In this document: positions 53,435-62,073 of the stretch, in pieces | Numbering within the stretch: position 1 is the stretch's first letter | How the letters are laid out: the number at the start of each line of letters is the position of its first letter | NCBI GenBank assembly: GCA_021647885.1 | Contig: JAKITV010000002.1 | Location: 124,001 to 188,000, forward strand | Reading direction: 5' to 3' | DNA length: 64,000 bases | Origin: Flavobacteriaceae bacterium | GTDB taxonomy: Bacteria > Bacteroidota > Bacteroidia > Flavobacteriales > Flavobacteriaceae | Notes under the pieces: generated by a model | The model's database searches: none | The model's input: the letters and a program-made list of their open reading frames with translations, nothing else | What the model was told of the DNA's origin: nothing | Made by a program: the position numbers and the translations under genes

Positions 53435-54841
53435 CTAAATCGGCATCCAAGTTACCAATATTGCTTGTATGATAAAAAATATTAAAAACGGAAGTGCTAA
53501 ATAACCCATAACATCTCTGGCTTGTATTTTTATGCCTTTGCCCATAATAGGAAATACTAACAGCAAATAAAACGGTTGCAGTAAGTTGCTTAAACTTTCT
53601 CCATAAGCAACCGATAAGGATGCTCGAGCTATCATAGCAGTGATTTCTTCCTGAGGTAAGCCAACACCTATTTCTTTAACAGCATTAATGATACTTGGGC
53701 CAACCACAGCAAATTCACCACCTGCTGAAGGGATTGCAAAATTAACAACAGCTCCAGTTACGTAGGCGTAAAAAGGGTAAGAATCTATAGTTGCGAATGA
53801 AGCCAATACTTCCCCAAGTTTTACTCCCAAGCCTGTATATAACATAATGCCCATTATGCCAGCATAAAAAGGATATTGAAATATAATTCCTGAGATATTG
53901 CTACAAGATCGTTTCATTGCAATTACATAACGCATAGGTGTTTTATGCAAGAACAAACCAACGACCAAAAAAATAAAAATCATGATATTAAAATTCAAAT
54001 TAAAACCTTTTGTACTAAAATGAAAAATAATATATGTCAATCCCATAATTACAATAATCATTTGAAGAAAACTACTATTGTTTAATGAGTCTGAGACTGA
54101 TTTAAAAGGAAGTTTCAAACTTAAAGCTTCCTCTTTAATAGAAATTTCTTTGGTCTTTTCTTTTGTTTCTAATAAATCGTTTAATTCATTTCCCTTTTTC
54201 TTTTTAGGAGCTAACAGAACCATAAATAAAGGTGCTACTACAATAAACAAAACGATCATTGCAATATTTAAAGGTGACCCTAAAGTGTATGAAGTAGAAA
54301 TAACATCAGTTAAAATTCCTGTTTCAATTAAATAATTTTTTTCTGTATTTAATAATAATGGAATTGAACTCGATAATCCAGACACCCAATTACCAAAAGA
54401 TAAATACACACAGGCTATTAAAAAAGGGTAATTAATGCCTTTAACCCGTAATGCTAATTCTCTTGCCAAAACACATGTAATTACAATCCAACCAAAACTA
54501 ATTAATGATAACAAACTGCCAATCATAACCACCAAAAAGTAAACTTGTTTTGGGCTGTTAATAAATACTGTGAGTTTATCAATGCCTTTGTTTATTGTTG
54601 ACGATAAGGCGATACAAAAACCAGTAATGATGATTAATACGATTTGCATTCCAAATTCAAGTAGGTCAAAAAAGCCATCGTACCAAGATTGAATAATTTT
54701 TAACGGTGTAACATCTAACCAAATAAAAGCACCAACACCTGTTATTATGGTTAATAGTAATGCAAATACAAATGCATTTGGCATGTATTTTAAAAATAGA
54801 TGCGTGAACTTCTCTCCTAGTTTTGTCCAAAAATTTTTCAT
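53435..54841 (-). CDS. short-chain fatty acid transporter (AtoE family)
   Basis: The 468-residue inner-membrane protein has about 12 TM segments. The start FTHLFLKYMPNAFVFALLLTI and the segment CVYLSFGNWVSGLSSSIPLLL, plus AVVNFAIPSAGGEFAVVGPSII, are typical of the AtoE family. Members take up short-chain fatty acids such as acetoacetate or butyrate. A charged cytoplasmic loop (about 215-240, KKKKGNELNDLLETKEKTKE) separates the two halves. No coupled CoA-transferase gene is nearby. Confidence 0.92.
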   Translation of the reverse strand: MKNFWTKLGEKFTHLFLKYMPNAFVFALLLTIITGVGAFIWLDVTPLKIIQSWYDGFFDLLEFGMQIVLIIITGFCIALSSTINKGIDKLTVFINSPKQVYFLVVMIGSLLSLISFGWIVITCVLARELALRVKGINYPFLIACVYLSFGNWVSGLSSSIPLLLNTEKNYLIETGILTDVISTSYTLGSPLNIAMIVLFIVVAPLFMVLLAPKKKKGNELNDLLETKEKTKEISIKEEALSLKLPFKSVSDSLNNSSFLQMIIVIMGLTYIIFHFSTKGFNLNFNIMIFIFLVVGLFLHKTPMRYVIAMKRSCSNISGIIFQYPFYAGIMGIMLYTGLGVKLGEVLASFATIDSYPFYAYVTGAVVNFAIPSAGGEFAVVGPSIINAVKEIGVGLPQEEITAMIARASLSVAYGESLSNLLQPFYLLLVFPIMGKGIKIQARDVMGYLALPFLIFFIIQAILVTWMPI

Positions 54842-54908
54842 AAACTAAATGTTATTGCGTTTTACTTAATCACTATTTGGTAATTAAAACCGAATCTAAT
54901 TTTTCTAT

Positions 54909-56279
54909 CTAAACTATAAGCTCAACCAAATCTTCAATTTTAGTTATTAACTGAATTTTTATAGAAGTATCCTTTAATGAAATTTTATTGTACTTAGATA
55001 CAAAAATGGTTGAAAAGCCTAATTTTTCGGCTTCAAGAATGCGTTGTTCTACACGTTGTACAGGACGAATCTCTCCAGAGAGTCCAACCTCGGCTGCAAA
55101 ACAATAATCTTTTTGTAAAGCAACATCTTCGTTCGAAGATAAAATGGCTGCCACAACTGCTAAATCAATTGCTGGATCGTCAACAGTAATGCCTCCTGTG
55201 ATATTTAAAAATACATCTTTAGCACCTAATCTAAAACCCGCTCGTTTTTCTAAAACTGCCAATAACATATTTAAGCGTTTGGCATTAAATCCTGTGGCAC
55301 TACGCTGTGGTGTACCATATACTGCTGTACTAACCAAAGCTTGGACTTCAATCATAAGAGGTCGCATGCCTTCTAAAGTTGCGGCAATGGCATTGCCACT
55401 TAATTCCTCGTCTTTTTTAGAAATTAACACTTCTGAAGGATTATTTACCTCTCGTAATCCTGAGCTTTGCATTTCGTAAATACCCAATTCGTTGGTAGAA
55501 CCAAATCGGTTTTTACTAGCTCGTAATATTCTGAATACATGATTTCTATCTCCTTCAAATTGTAAAACCGTATCGACCATATGCTCTAAAATTTTTGGTC
55601 CAGCAATATTTCCGTCTTTAGTAATGTGTCCAATTAAAATAACAGGTGTTGCCGTTTCTTTAGCAAATTTTATAAGCTCTGTAGCGCATTCTTTTATTTG
55701 AGAAATACTTCCCGAAGACGACTCGATATAATCACTATGAAGTGTTTGAATAGAGTCTATAATAACAATATCTGGTTGTAACGCTTCAATTTGTTTGAAG
55801 ATATTTTGCGTTTTGGTTTCCGTTAAAATATAGCAATTCTCACTATTTGGATGAATACGTTCGGCTCGCATTTTTATTTGTTTCTGGCTTTCTTCACCTG
55901 AAACATAGAGCGTTTTATAAGGCAATTTTAAAGATACTTGAAGCATTAGTGTGCTCTTGCCAATTCCTGGTTCGCCACCAAGTAAAATGAGCGAACCTGG
56001 AACAATTCCACCACCAAGAACACGATTAAATTCGTTGTCAAACGTGTCTAATCTTGCTTCTTTTGAAGCATCGATATCATTAATTTTTAAAGGTTTTGAA
56101 ACGCGTTTAGATGTTGATGACGATGGAGTTTTCCAATCGCTTTTCTCAGCTTTTTGGACAACCTCTTCTACAATGGTATTCCATTCTTTGCAAGCTGCAC
56201 ATTGACCTTGCCATTTGTTGTATTGCGTGCCACAACTCTGACAAAAAAAAGTGGTTTTTACTTTAGTTTTTAATCCCAT
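54909..56279 (-). CDS. radA: DNA repair protein RadA
   Basis: The 456-residue protein has an N-terminal C4 zinc finger (FFCQSCGTQYNKWQGQCAAC), a RecA-like ATPase with Walker A GGEPGIGKS and Walker B VIIDSIQ, the RadA-specific KNRFG motif, and a C-terminal Lon-protease-like domain. It assists recombinational repair by branch migration. Its start overlaps the stop of the upstream esterase-like gene in TAATG, so the two are coupled. Confidence 0.97.
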   Translation of the reverse strand: MGLKTKVKTTFFCQSCGTQYNKWQGQCAACKEWNTIVEEVVQKAEKSDWKTPSSSTSKRVSKPLKINDIDASKEARLDTFDNEFNRVLGGGIVPGSLILLGGEPGIGKSTLMLQVSLKLPYKTLYVSGEESQKQIKMRAERIHPNSENCYILTETKTQNIFKQIEALQPDIVIIDSIQTLHSDYIESSSGSISQIKECATELIKFAKETATPVILIGHITKDGNIAGPKILEHMVDTVLQFEGDRNHVFRILRASKNRFGSTNELGIYEMQSSGLREVNNPSEVLISKKDEELSGNAIAATLEGMRPLMIEVQALVSTAVYGTPQRSATGFNAKRLNMLLAVLEKRAGFRLGAKDVFLNITGGITVDDPAIDLAVVAAILSSNEDVALQKDYCFAAEVGLSGEIRPVQRVEQRILEAEKLGFSTIFVSKYNKISLKDTSIKIQLITKIEDLVELIV

Positions 56280-57427
56280 TAATATCCAAAATCTGCTTTT
56301 ATTTCTCCTGCTTTTTCTAGCATAAGATCTATTGTAATCCCTCCAATTTCTTCAAGACCATAAGCTCCTTTATATGTCCTCATAGCCTTTTTTGGCTCTC
56401 CAGTTTCTTCGTAAAATCGTGCTAAATAATAATTTCCTAAAAGTGTTTCTGGATATTCTTTTCGAGCAATTTTTCCTAAATCTTCGAAATACTCAAACGC
56501 TTTCTTCTTTTCTATTGCAGCAGCTATGGCTTTAAAATCGTTAATGAGAATTTGTTTTTCAATTCCGAACAAATCACTAATAACCTTATATTTTTCTTGA
56601 AGGTATTCCACAGGAGAGGTTTCTAAAGTTAAAATACTTTCTTTATATTCTTTTTTGCTGATGGGCTGAAACACGTAAAAGATACTTTCTAATGCCTTTG
56701 GGATTGCATGTGCAGGAGCAGAATAATGTGTGGCATCTTCAAAGCTGTCGAAATTATATAATATATTTTTATTATCAATAGACGTTATAGTTGCGTTTAA
56801 TGCTTCGGTGTCTTTCTTAATATATTTAATGTCGTTACTGGCTGTTGCTAAGTAATAAAATAATTTAGTTTTATATTGTTTTAGTCGTTCTGAAATATAA
56901 TTGTTCATACTTGGCGCTAAACTTGGACTTATAGTTATATAAGCCTGAAATAATGGTTTAGGTTTTAACAAAAAATAATTTATAAAATTTGCGGTTTCGC
57001 CGTGACCAACAGCAACTCTAAAATTTTCTGTTCTGTATGTACTGTTCAAATGCGGAAGCAGCTCCATACCAATAAACTCGAAAAATTTGGCGCCTGATTC
57101 AACAGGTAAATCATTTTGTTCAGAATAATAACAATCGTCATCTCTGGTATCGGCTTGATTAATGCCAACCACAATGGCTTCTGGCATGTCTTCCCAATAA
57201 GAATAATAATCGACATTTCCAGCAACAATTTCAAACATATAATCACCATCTAAAACTATAAATAATGGATAGGATTTTTCTATATTTTCATCATAGTTTC
57301 TTGGTAGCTGAATTTTTATTTCCCTTCTTTCGCCTAGTTTATACGATTCAAACTCCTCATAAATAGTTTGTGCTATTATAATGTTAGCACAAAAAAAGGC
57401 TATAAAAACATAGAGGATAGATTTCAT
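56279..57427 (-). CDS. esterase-fold (alpha/beta hydrolase) protein with altered nucleophile
   Basis: The 382-residue exported protein has a signal ending ANIIIAQ. The first 250 residues match the esterase D-like fold (KIQLPRNYDENIEKSYPLFIVLDGDYMFE, EAIVVGINQADTRDDDC). The nucleophile elbow, normally GHSxGG, reads VGHGETAN, with Gly in place of the catalytic Ser, so hydrolase activity is doubtful. The C-terminal 120 residues contain a TPR-like helical hairpin (PETLLGNYYLARFYEETGEPKKAMRTYKGAY). It is coupled to radA by a 1-nt overlap. Confidence 0.85.
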   Translation of the reverse strand: MKSILYVFIAFFCANIIIAQTIYEEFESYKLGERREIKIQLPRNYDENIEKSYPLFIVLDGDYMFEIVAGNVDYYSYWEDMPEAIVVGINQADTRDDDCYYSEQNDLPVESGAKFFEFIGMELLPHLNSTYRTENFRVAVGHGETANFINYFLLKPKPLFQAYITISPSLAPSMNNYISERLKQYKTKLFYYLATASNDIKYIKKDTEALNATITSIDNKNILYNFDSFEDATHYSAPAHAIPKALESIFYVFQPISKKEYKESILTLETSPVEYLQEKYKVISDLFGIEKQILINDFKAIAAAIEKKKAFEYFEDLGKIARKEYPETLLGNYYLARFYEETGEPKKAMRTYKGAYGLEEIGGITIDLMLEKAGEIKADFGY

Positions 57428-57485
57428 AATTATTCAACTGATTTTGAGATTTTACTATTGCAAGATAGACAATTATTTAATGTAT

Positions 57486-58466
57486 TTAATTTGTCTTATT
57501 AATCTTTATGGTTGTTTTCTTCCTGTTGTAAACAGGTAAAAATATAAACGATAAACTTCCCAAAATTATTATTAAAAAAGTTTGTGCCGACCATATTATC
57601 CATCCAAATGCAAGACTTGGAGCTTCAGGGATATTGAATATAGAAAATGCTGCAACTACTGCTAAAGGATACACTACTATACCTCCATTGGTTGCTGCAA
57701 TTGTAAAACTTGCTGCAATAAATGCAATTAAAACTGCACCAACTGGAATGTTGTCGAGCTCAACTATTGCAAATGTTGAAATGTAAAACATAAGCAAATA
57801 CATTCCCCAAATAAACAAAGTATGAAAAATAAATGCCCATTTGTGTTTCATTTTAAAAATACTTAAAACCCCTTCAACTAATCCTTTTATAAACTGCTTG
57901 ATTTTTAATGCAATTTTAGATTTACTTTTTGTTATATAAATGAAAAGAATTGCAAATGCTCCAAGTGCAACAAAACCTCCAATAATAAGTTTTATTGGCT
58001 GAAACGATGCTGCCAAAATATTATAAATAAAGTCAAACTGAAGAAAAAGTGTAATTGCAATAATCCCTAATAAAACAACAAAGTCTGCAACTCGTTCGGC
58101 TATTATGGTTCCAAAACCTTTTTCGAAAGGAACATCTTCATAATTAGTTAATACAGCTGCTCTTAATACTTCTCCGGATCTTGGAATGCCATAATTGGCG
58201 AGATAAGTAATAAATACTGCCATTATACTGTTTGGAAATCTTAAGCTGTAACCCATAGGTTCTAACATATATTTCCATCTGTAAGCTCTTGACAAATGAC
58301 TTAAAAGCCCACAAAAAACACCAAGAATTATCCAGCTATAATTAGCACTTTCAAAATAAGGAATAATATCTGAAACGGGGATTCTCGAAAACGTGTACCA
58401 TCCAAAAAAAAATGCTAATAAAAGCGGAATTAAAATTTTTATTGTCTTTTTGGCTGTCTTATTCAA
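57486..58466 (-). CDS. flippase-like membrane protein (LPG synthase TM-region family)
   Basis: The 326-residue protein has about eight TM helices and belongs to the UPF0104/lysylphosphatidylglycerol-synthase TM-region family. Typical segments are WIILGVFCGLLSHLSRAYRWKYMLEP, NYGIPRSGEVLRAAVLTNYEDVPFEKGFGTIIAERVADFVVLLG and ATNGGIVVYPLAVV. The lysyl-transfer domain is absent, so it is probably a lipid or polymer transporter. It lies 42 nt downstream of panC on the same strand. Confidence 0.9.
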   Translation of the reverse strand: MNKTAKKTIKILIPLLLAFFFGWYTFSRIPVSDIIPYFESANYSWIILGVFCGLLSHLSRAYRWKYMLEPMGYSLRFPNSIMAVFITYLANYGIPRSGEVLRAAVLTNYEDVPFEKGFGTIIAERVADFVVLLGIIAITLFLQFDFIYNILAASFQPIKLIIGGFVALGAFAILFIYITKSKSKIALKIKQFIKGLVEGVLSIFKMKHKWAFIFHTLFIWGMYLLMFYISTFAIVELDNIPVGAVLIAFIAASFTIAATNGGIVVYPLAVVAAFSIFNIPEAPSLAFGWIIWSAQTFLIIILGSLSFIFLPVYNRKKTTIKINKTN

Positions 58467-58508
58467 GGTTAATTTTATAACTATTAATTTGTTTTGAAGT
58501 AAATATAA

Positions 58509-59360
58509 TTAATTAAGTGCTATATTATCTATTAATCTAATTTCATCTGCATAAACAGCAATAAATGCACGATATACTTTTTTGTTTGATTTTCTTTTAA
58601 TTTCCTTTAAGGTTTTAATGTCTGCAATTACAAAATATTCTAATTCTAACATCTTCTGTTTTTCAAATTCTTTAATAACCCATTCTGTTACTTTTTTAGG
58701 GCTTTGTTTCGCAAACCTTTCTTTAGCTTTTTTTAATATTTTATATATAGTTGGTGCTGATTCTAGATGTTCAAGTTTTAACCGTTCATTCCGAGAGCTC
58801 AAAGCCAAACCACTCTCTTCTCTATAAATTTTGCAACCAATAACATTTATTGATAAATGAAGTTTTTCTACAAGTTTTTTTATAATTTGTAATTGCTGAA
58901 AATCTTTTTCTCCAAAATAAGCATTATGTGGCTTTACAATTTCGAACAAACGTTTTACAACAGTTCCAACACCATCAAAATGATCAGGACGAAATTTACC
59001 TTCCATTTCATTTTCTAATCCATCAAAATCAAAATTTAAAGCTTCAATATTTTCATCATAAATATCTTTTACCGATGGTGCGTATATTATTATGTTGGTT
59101 GCAAAAAGTGTTTTAATCAAGTTAAGATCGCGTTCTAAAGTTCGAGGATACTTTTCTAAATCTTCTTTTTTATTAAACTGAGTAGGGTTTACAAAAACGC
59201 TAATAACAACTACATCATTTTCTTTTAGCGCCTTGCTTACCAATGCCAAGTGACCAGCATGCAAAGCTCCCATTGTAGGCACAAACCCAACTTTTTTGTT
59301 TTGAGCTTTAAAGCCTTCAATTGTATTGAATATGTCCTCTTTAGAATTAAATACTTTCAC
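58509..59360 (-). CDS. panC: pantoate--beta-alanine ligase
   Basis: The 283-residue pantothenate biosynthesis enzyme joins pantoate and beta-alanine using ATP. The nucleotidyl-transferase HIGH motif is in VPTMGALHAGHLALV. FVNPTQFNKKEDLEKYPR, FFGEKDFQQL-type (YFGEKDFQQLQIIKKLV) and LALSSRNERL complete the active site. PanD is not downstream; the flippase-like gene follows instead. It is divergent from the glycogen-synthase-like gene, a pairing I recall as common in flavobacteria. Confidence 0.96.
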   Translation of the reverse strand: MKVFNSKEDIFNTIEGFKAQNKKVGFVPTMGALHAGHLALVSKALKENDVVVISVFVNPTQFNKKEDLEKYPRTLERDLNLIKTLFATNIIIYAPSVKDIYDENIEALNFDFDGLENEMEGKFRPDHFDGVGTVVKRLFEIVKPHNAYFGEKDFQQLQIIKKLVEKLHLSINVIGCKIYREESGLALSSRNERLKLEHLESAPTIYKILKKAKERFAKQSPKKVTEWVIKEFEKQKMLELEYFVIADIKTLKEIKRKSNKKVYRAFIAVYADEIRLIDNIALN

Positions 59361-59421
59361 TTTAGTAAAAAATTAACAGCGTGCAAACTTAATATATTAC
59401 AATTAATCTGCATAATTTTTG

Positions 59422-59429
59422 TAATTTTG
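59422..59429 (+). promoter_or_regulatory. candidate -7 element for the glycogen-synthase-like operon
   Basis: TAATTTTG matches TAnnTTTG exactly. Transcription starting about 7 nt downstream would place the whole of leader copy B (59466-59559) inside the mRNA, with a 5' leader of about 120 nt. The -33 region has no clear TTG. Confidence 0.45.
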
Positions 59430-59465
59430 CGTGTTTTTATTTTTATATTAAAACATAATAGGTTC

Positions 59466-59559
59466 ATGAAACTAGCGTGATAAAAGTTTCTCATCAAAAG
59501 GAAATTGATTGTCGACGAGTTCCATGTGTCCAAAGAAAAGCAATAAAAATAACCACATG
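59466..59559 (+). promoter_or_regulatory. conserved leader element, copy B (glycogen-synthase-like)
   Basis: The element runs from a mini-ORF (ATGAAACTAGCGTGA, MKLA) to the start codon 91 nt later. CATGTG (59523-59528) and CACATG (59554-59559) are again exactly 31 nt apart. The middle segment forms ATCAA-AAGGAAA-TTGAT. It lies in the panC divergent gap, downstream of a candidate promoter. Confidence 0.8.
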
Positions 59560-60369
59560 AAAGAGAAGAGAATATTGTATGTATCGTCAGAAGTAGTTCC
59601 ATATTTACCTGAAACTGAAATTTCTTCAATGTCGTTTGAAGCACCTCGAATGGTAAACAAGCAAGGTGGGCAAATACGAATTTTCATGCCTAGATATGGA
59701 AACATTAACGAAAGAAGGCATCAACTTCATGAAGTTATACGTTTATCTGGAATTAATTTAGTGATTAACGACCTAGATATGCCTCTTATAATTAAAGTGG
59801 CTTCAATTCCTAAAGAAAGAATACAAGTTTATTTTATTGATAGCGAAGAATATTTTAAACGAAAAGCGACATTAACAGATGAGGATGGAAATTTATTTCC
59901 AGACAATGATGAGCGTTCTATATTCTTTGCAAAAGGAGTAATTGAAACCGTTAAAAAACTGAATTGGGCTCCAGATATAATCCATGTGCATGGTTGGTTG
60001 GCTTCATTATTGCCGCTTTACCTTAAAGAATATTATAAAGATGAACCTTTATTTGCAAGTAGTAAAGTTGTTACCTCTTTATACAATCAAAGTTTTGATG
60101 GTGCGTTAAATAAAGATATGATTAACAAAATTAAATTTGACAATCTAGATAATGAAGCTATTGAAACTTTAAAAAACCCTACTTACAATAATATAATGAA
60201 AGTTGCTGTAGATTATTCTGATGCTTTAATAGTAGGTTCAAAAGAAATACCAAAAGAATTACAAGAGTATTTAAACAACTGCAAAAAACCTGTTTTAGAC
60301 TATCACAGCCCTGAAACTTTTGCAGAAGCTTACACCGAATTTTATAAAACAAAAGTTTTAAGTCAGTAA
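59557..60369 (+). CDS. glycogen/starch-synthase N-domain protein (GT5-like, probably not a full synthase)
   Basis: From ATG 59557 (MKEKRILYVSSEVVPYLP) the protein is 270 residues and covers only the N-terminal Rossmann domain of GT5 synthases (RIFMPRYG, PDIIHVHGWLASLLPLYL). The C-terminal GT1-like domain is missing. The ADP-glucose-binding KTGGLADV motif that should follow SSEVVP is replaced by ETEISSMS. Both losses argue against normal synthase activity. The track's 16 extra residues come from leader copy B. It is the first gene of an operon with the DUF4270 lipoprotein and glmS. Confidence 0.85.
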   Translation: MKEKRILYVSSEVVPYLPETEISSMSFEAPRMVNKQGGQIRIFMPRYGNINERRHQLHEVIRLSGINLVINDLDMPLIIKVASIPKERIQVYFIDSEEYFKRKATLTDEDGNLFPDNDERSIFFAKGVIETVKKLNWAPDIIHVHGWLASLLPLYLKEYYKDEPLFASSKVVTSLYNQSFDGALNKDMINKIKFDNLDNEAIETLKNPTYNNIMKVAVDYSDALIVGSKEIPKELQEYLNNCKKPVLDYHSPETFAEAYTEFYKTKVLSQ

Positions 60370-60375
60370 AAATAC

Positions 60376-60468
60376 ATGAATCGAGCATGATAAAAATTTT
60401 CTCACAAAAGAAAATCATAAATAGCGAACAGCATGTGTCTTTTAAAAGACAATAACAAATAACACATG
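60376..60468 (+). promoter_or_regulatory. conserved leader element, copy C (DUF4270)
   Basis: The element starts 6 nt past the previous stop with a mini-ORF (ATGAATCGAGCATGA, MNRA) and ends at the DUF4270 start codon 90 nt later. CATGTGT (60432-60438) pairs with ACACATG (60462-60468). The loop contains the perfect palindrome GTCTTTTAAAAGAC, and a middle hairpin TTTTCT/AGAAAA differs in sequence from copies A and B. Confidence 0.8.
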
Positions 60469-62070
60469 AAAAAGATACATTTAATTTTAAAAAATATAGC
60501 AGTCGTCGCGTTTATTCTTGGAGGGTTTATTGCTTGTGATAAAGATTTTGCAAGTTTAGATTCCGATGTTATAAACCCTGATAATGCAACAAATTTTTAT
60601 ACAGGTTTCGACGAATATACAGTTATAACTTATAACAAAAACACTGGTCCAGTTCAAACCAACGGATTATCATCAAATTTATTAGGTTATTATTTTGATC
60701 CCGTTTTTGGAACTTCAATTTATAATTTTGTGTCACAAATGACACCATCTGCTTTTGATCCAACTTTTGGAGAAAATATTGTATTAGATTCAGTCGTATT
60801 AACAATTCCATATTTCAGTAGAGCTATTGAAACTGATGATGAAGGAAACACAACTTATGAATTAGATTCAATTTTTGGGAACACGCCAATAGAGCTTTCC
60901 ATTTTTAAAAACAATTACTTTTTAAGAAGTTTCGATCCAGATTCAGAATTTAATGATCCTCAAAAATATTTTTCTAATGGATCTACTTTTTCAGAGGGCG
61001 AACTACTTTATGAGAATTTGATTTTCTCTACTAGTGAAAACCAAATTGTTTTAACCGAAATTGATACCACTACCAATGAGCCTGTAGTGACTAATAGATT
61101 AGCTCCAGCAATAAGAGTAAAACTCAACAATCCCAACAATACTTTTTGGCAGGATTTAATTTTTAACAAAGAAGGAGAGCCTGAATTGAGTAACCAAAAT
61201 AATTTTACAGAATATTTTAGAGGTCTTTATTTTAAAACCGAAGCTACCGATCTTAACGGAACTTTAATGATGCTTAATTTTGCCCCTACTAATAATAACA
61301 GTGCAAATATAACATTATACTATACGAGTGATGTAGATGACCCAAATTCTGATAATATTGATGATACAATTGAAAAAGCAGGGACCTTTGTTCTTAATTT
61401 TACTGGGAATCAAGTTAATATCTTTGACAATAGCTTTATTACAATTCCAGACGGAGACACAGTTAATGGCGATGAAAAATTATACTTAAAGGGAGGAGAA
61501 GGTTCGATGGCAATAATCAATTTGTTTAATGGAGACGAAGAAGGAAACTCTCCAGAATTCGAACAATTTAAAAATGATTATAAAGAAGGAGATGTATTAA
61601 AAAGACTCATTAACGAAGCTTATTTAGAGTTTTATGTTGACCAGACTACAATGCAAGGAGAAGAACCAGATCGCGTGTATTTATTTGATTTAAATAACAA
61701 TATACCACTTATTGACTATATTATTGATCAATCAGTTAGTGTTACTTCATCAAAATTAGATCATTTAGTTCCTCTACAAAGAGTAGATGATGAACCTAAT
61801 GGACAAGGCATAAAATATAAAATTAGAATCACAGAGCATTTAAAAAACTTAGCTATTAGAGATTCTACAAATGTTAAACTCGGTCTTGTGGTAACAACAA
61901 ATGTTATTTCAATAAATAATCTTGAATTGCAAAACAACACGGAAATTTTAAATGTTCTCCCTTCGGGCACTATATTATCCCCTAGAGGAACTGTTCTTCA
62001 TGGAAACAATACGTCTAACCCAGATAAAAGGGTTACTTTTAAAATATATTATACAGAACCAAATAATTAA
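60466..62070 (+). CDS. DUF4270 lipoprotein
   Basis: The 534-residue protein has a lipoprotein signal with lipobox GGFIAC (Cys about 24). DUF4270 features include the early repeats (YTVITYNKNTGPVQTNGLSSNLLGYYFDPVFGTS, VDSVVLTIPYFSRA), the asparagine-rich middle (NNTFWQDLIFNKEGEPELSNQNNFTEYFRGLYFK) and the closing TILSPRGTVLHGNNTSNPDKRVTFKIYYTEP. The family is surface- or periplasm-associated in Bacteroidetes with no known activity. It ends 3 nt before glmS, so the two genes are co-expressed; a glycan or envelope role is suggested by context only. Confidence 0.92.
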   Translation: MKKIHLILKNIAVVAFILGGFIACDKDFASLDSDVINPDNATNFYTGFDEYTVITYNKNTGPVQTNGLSSNLLGYYFDPVFGTSIYNFVSQMTPSAFDPTFGENIVLDSVVLTIPYFSRAIETDDEGNTTYELDSIFGNTPIELSIFKNNYFLRSFDPDSEFNDPQKYFSNGSTFSEGELLYENLIFSTSENQIVLTEIDTTTNEPVVTNRLAPAIRVKLNNPNNTFWQDLIFNKEGEPELSNQNNFTEYFRGLYFKTEATDLNGTLMMLNFAPTNNNSANITLYYTSDVDDPNSDNIDDTIEKAGTFVLNFTGNQVNIFDNSFITIPDGDTVNGDEKLYLKGGEGSMAIINLFNGDEEGNSPEFEQFKNDYKEGDVLKRLINEAYLEFYVDQTTMQGEEPDRVYLFDLNNNIPLIDYIIDQSVSVTSSKLDHLVPLQRVDDEPNGQGIKYKIRITEHLKNLAIRDSTNVKLGLVVTTNVISINNLELQNNTEILNVLPSGTILSPRGTVLHGNNTSNPDKRVTFKIYYTEPNN

Positions 62071-62073
62071 AAT

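Noticed and set aside
59357-59705. Minus-strand ORFs (95 and 77 aa) in the panC / GT5-like gap
   Set aside because: They cross the candidate promoter and leader B and overlap the GT5-like gene antisense; no independent support.
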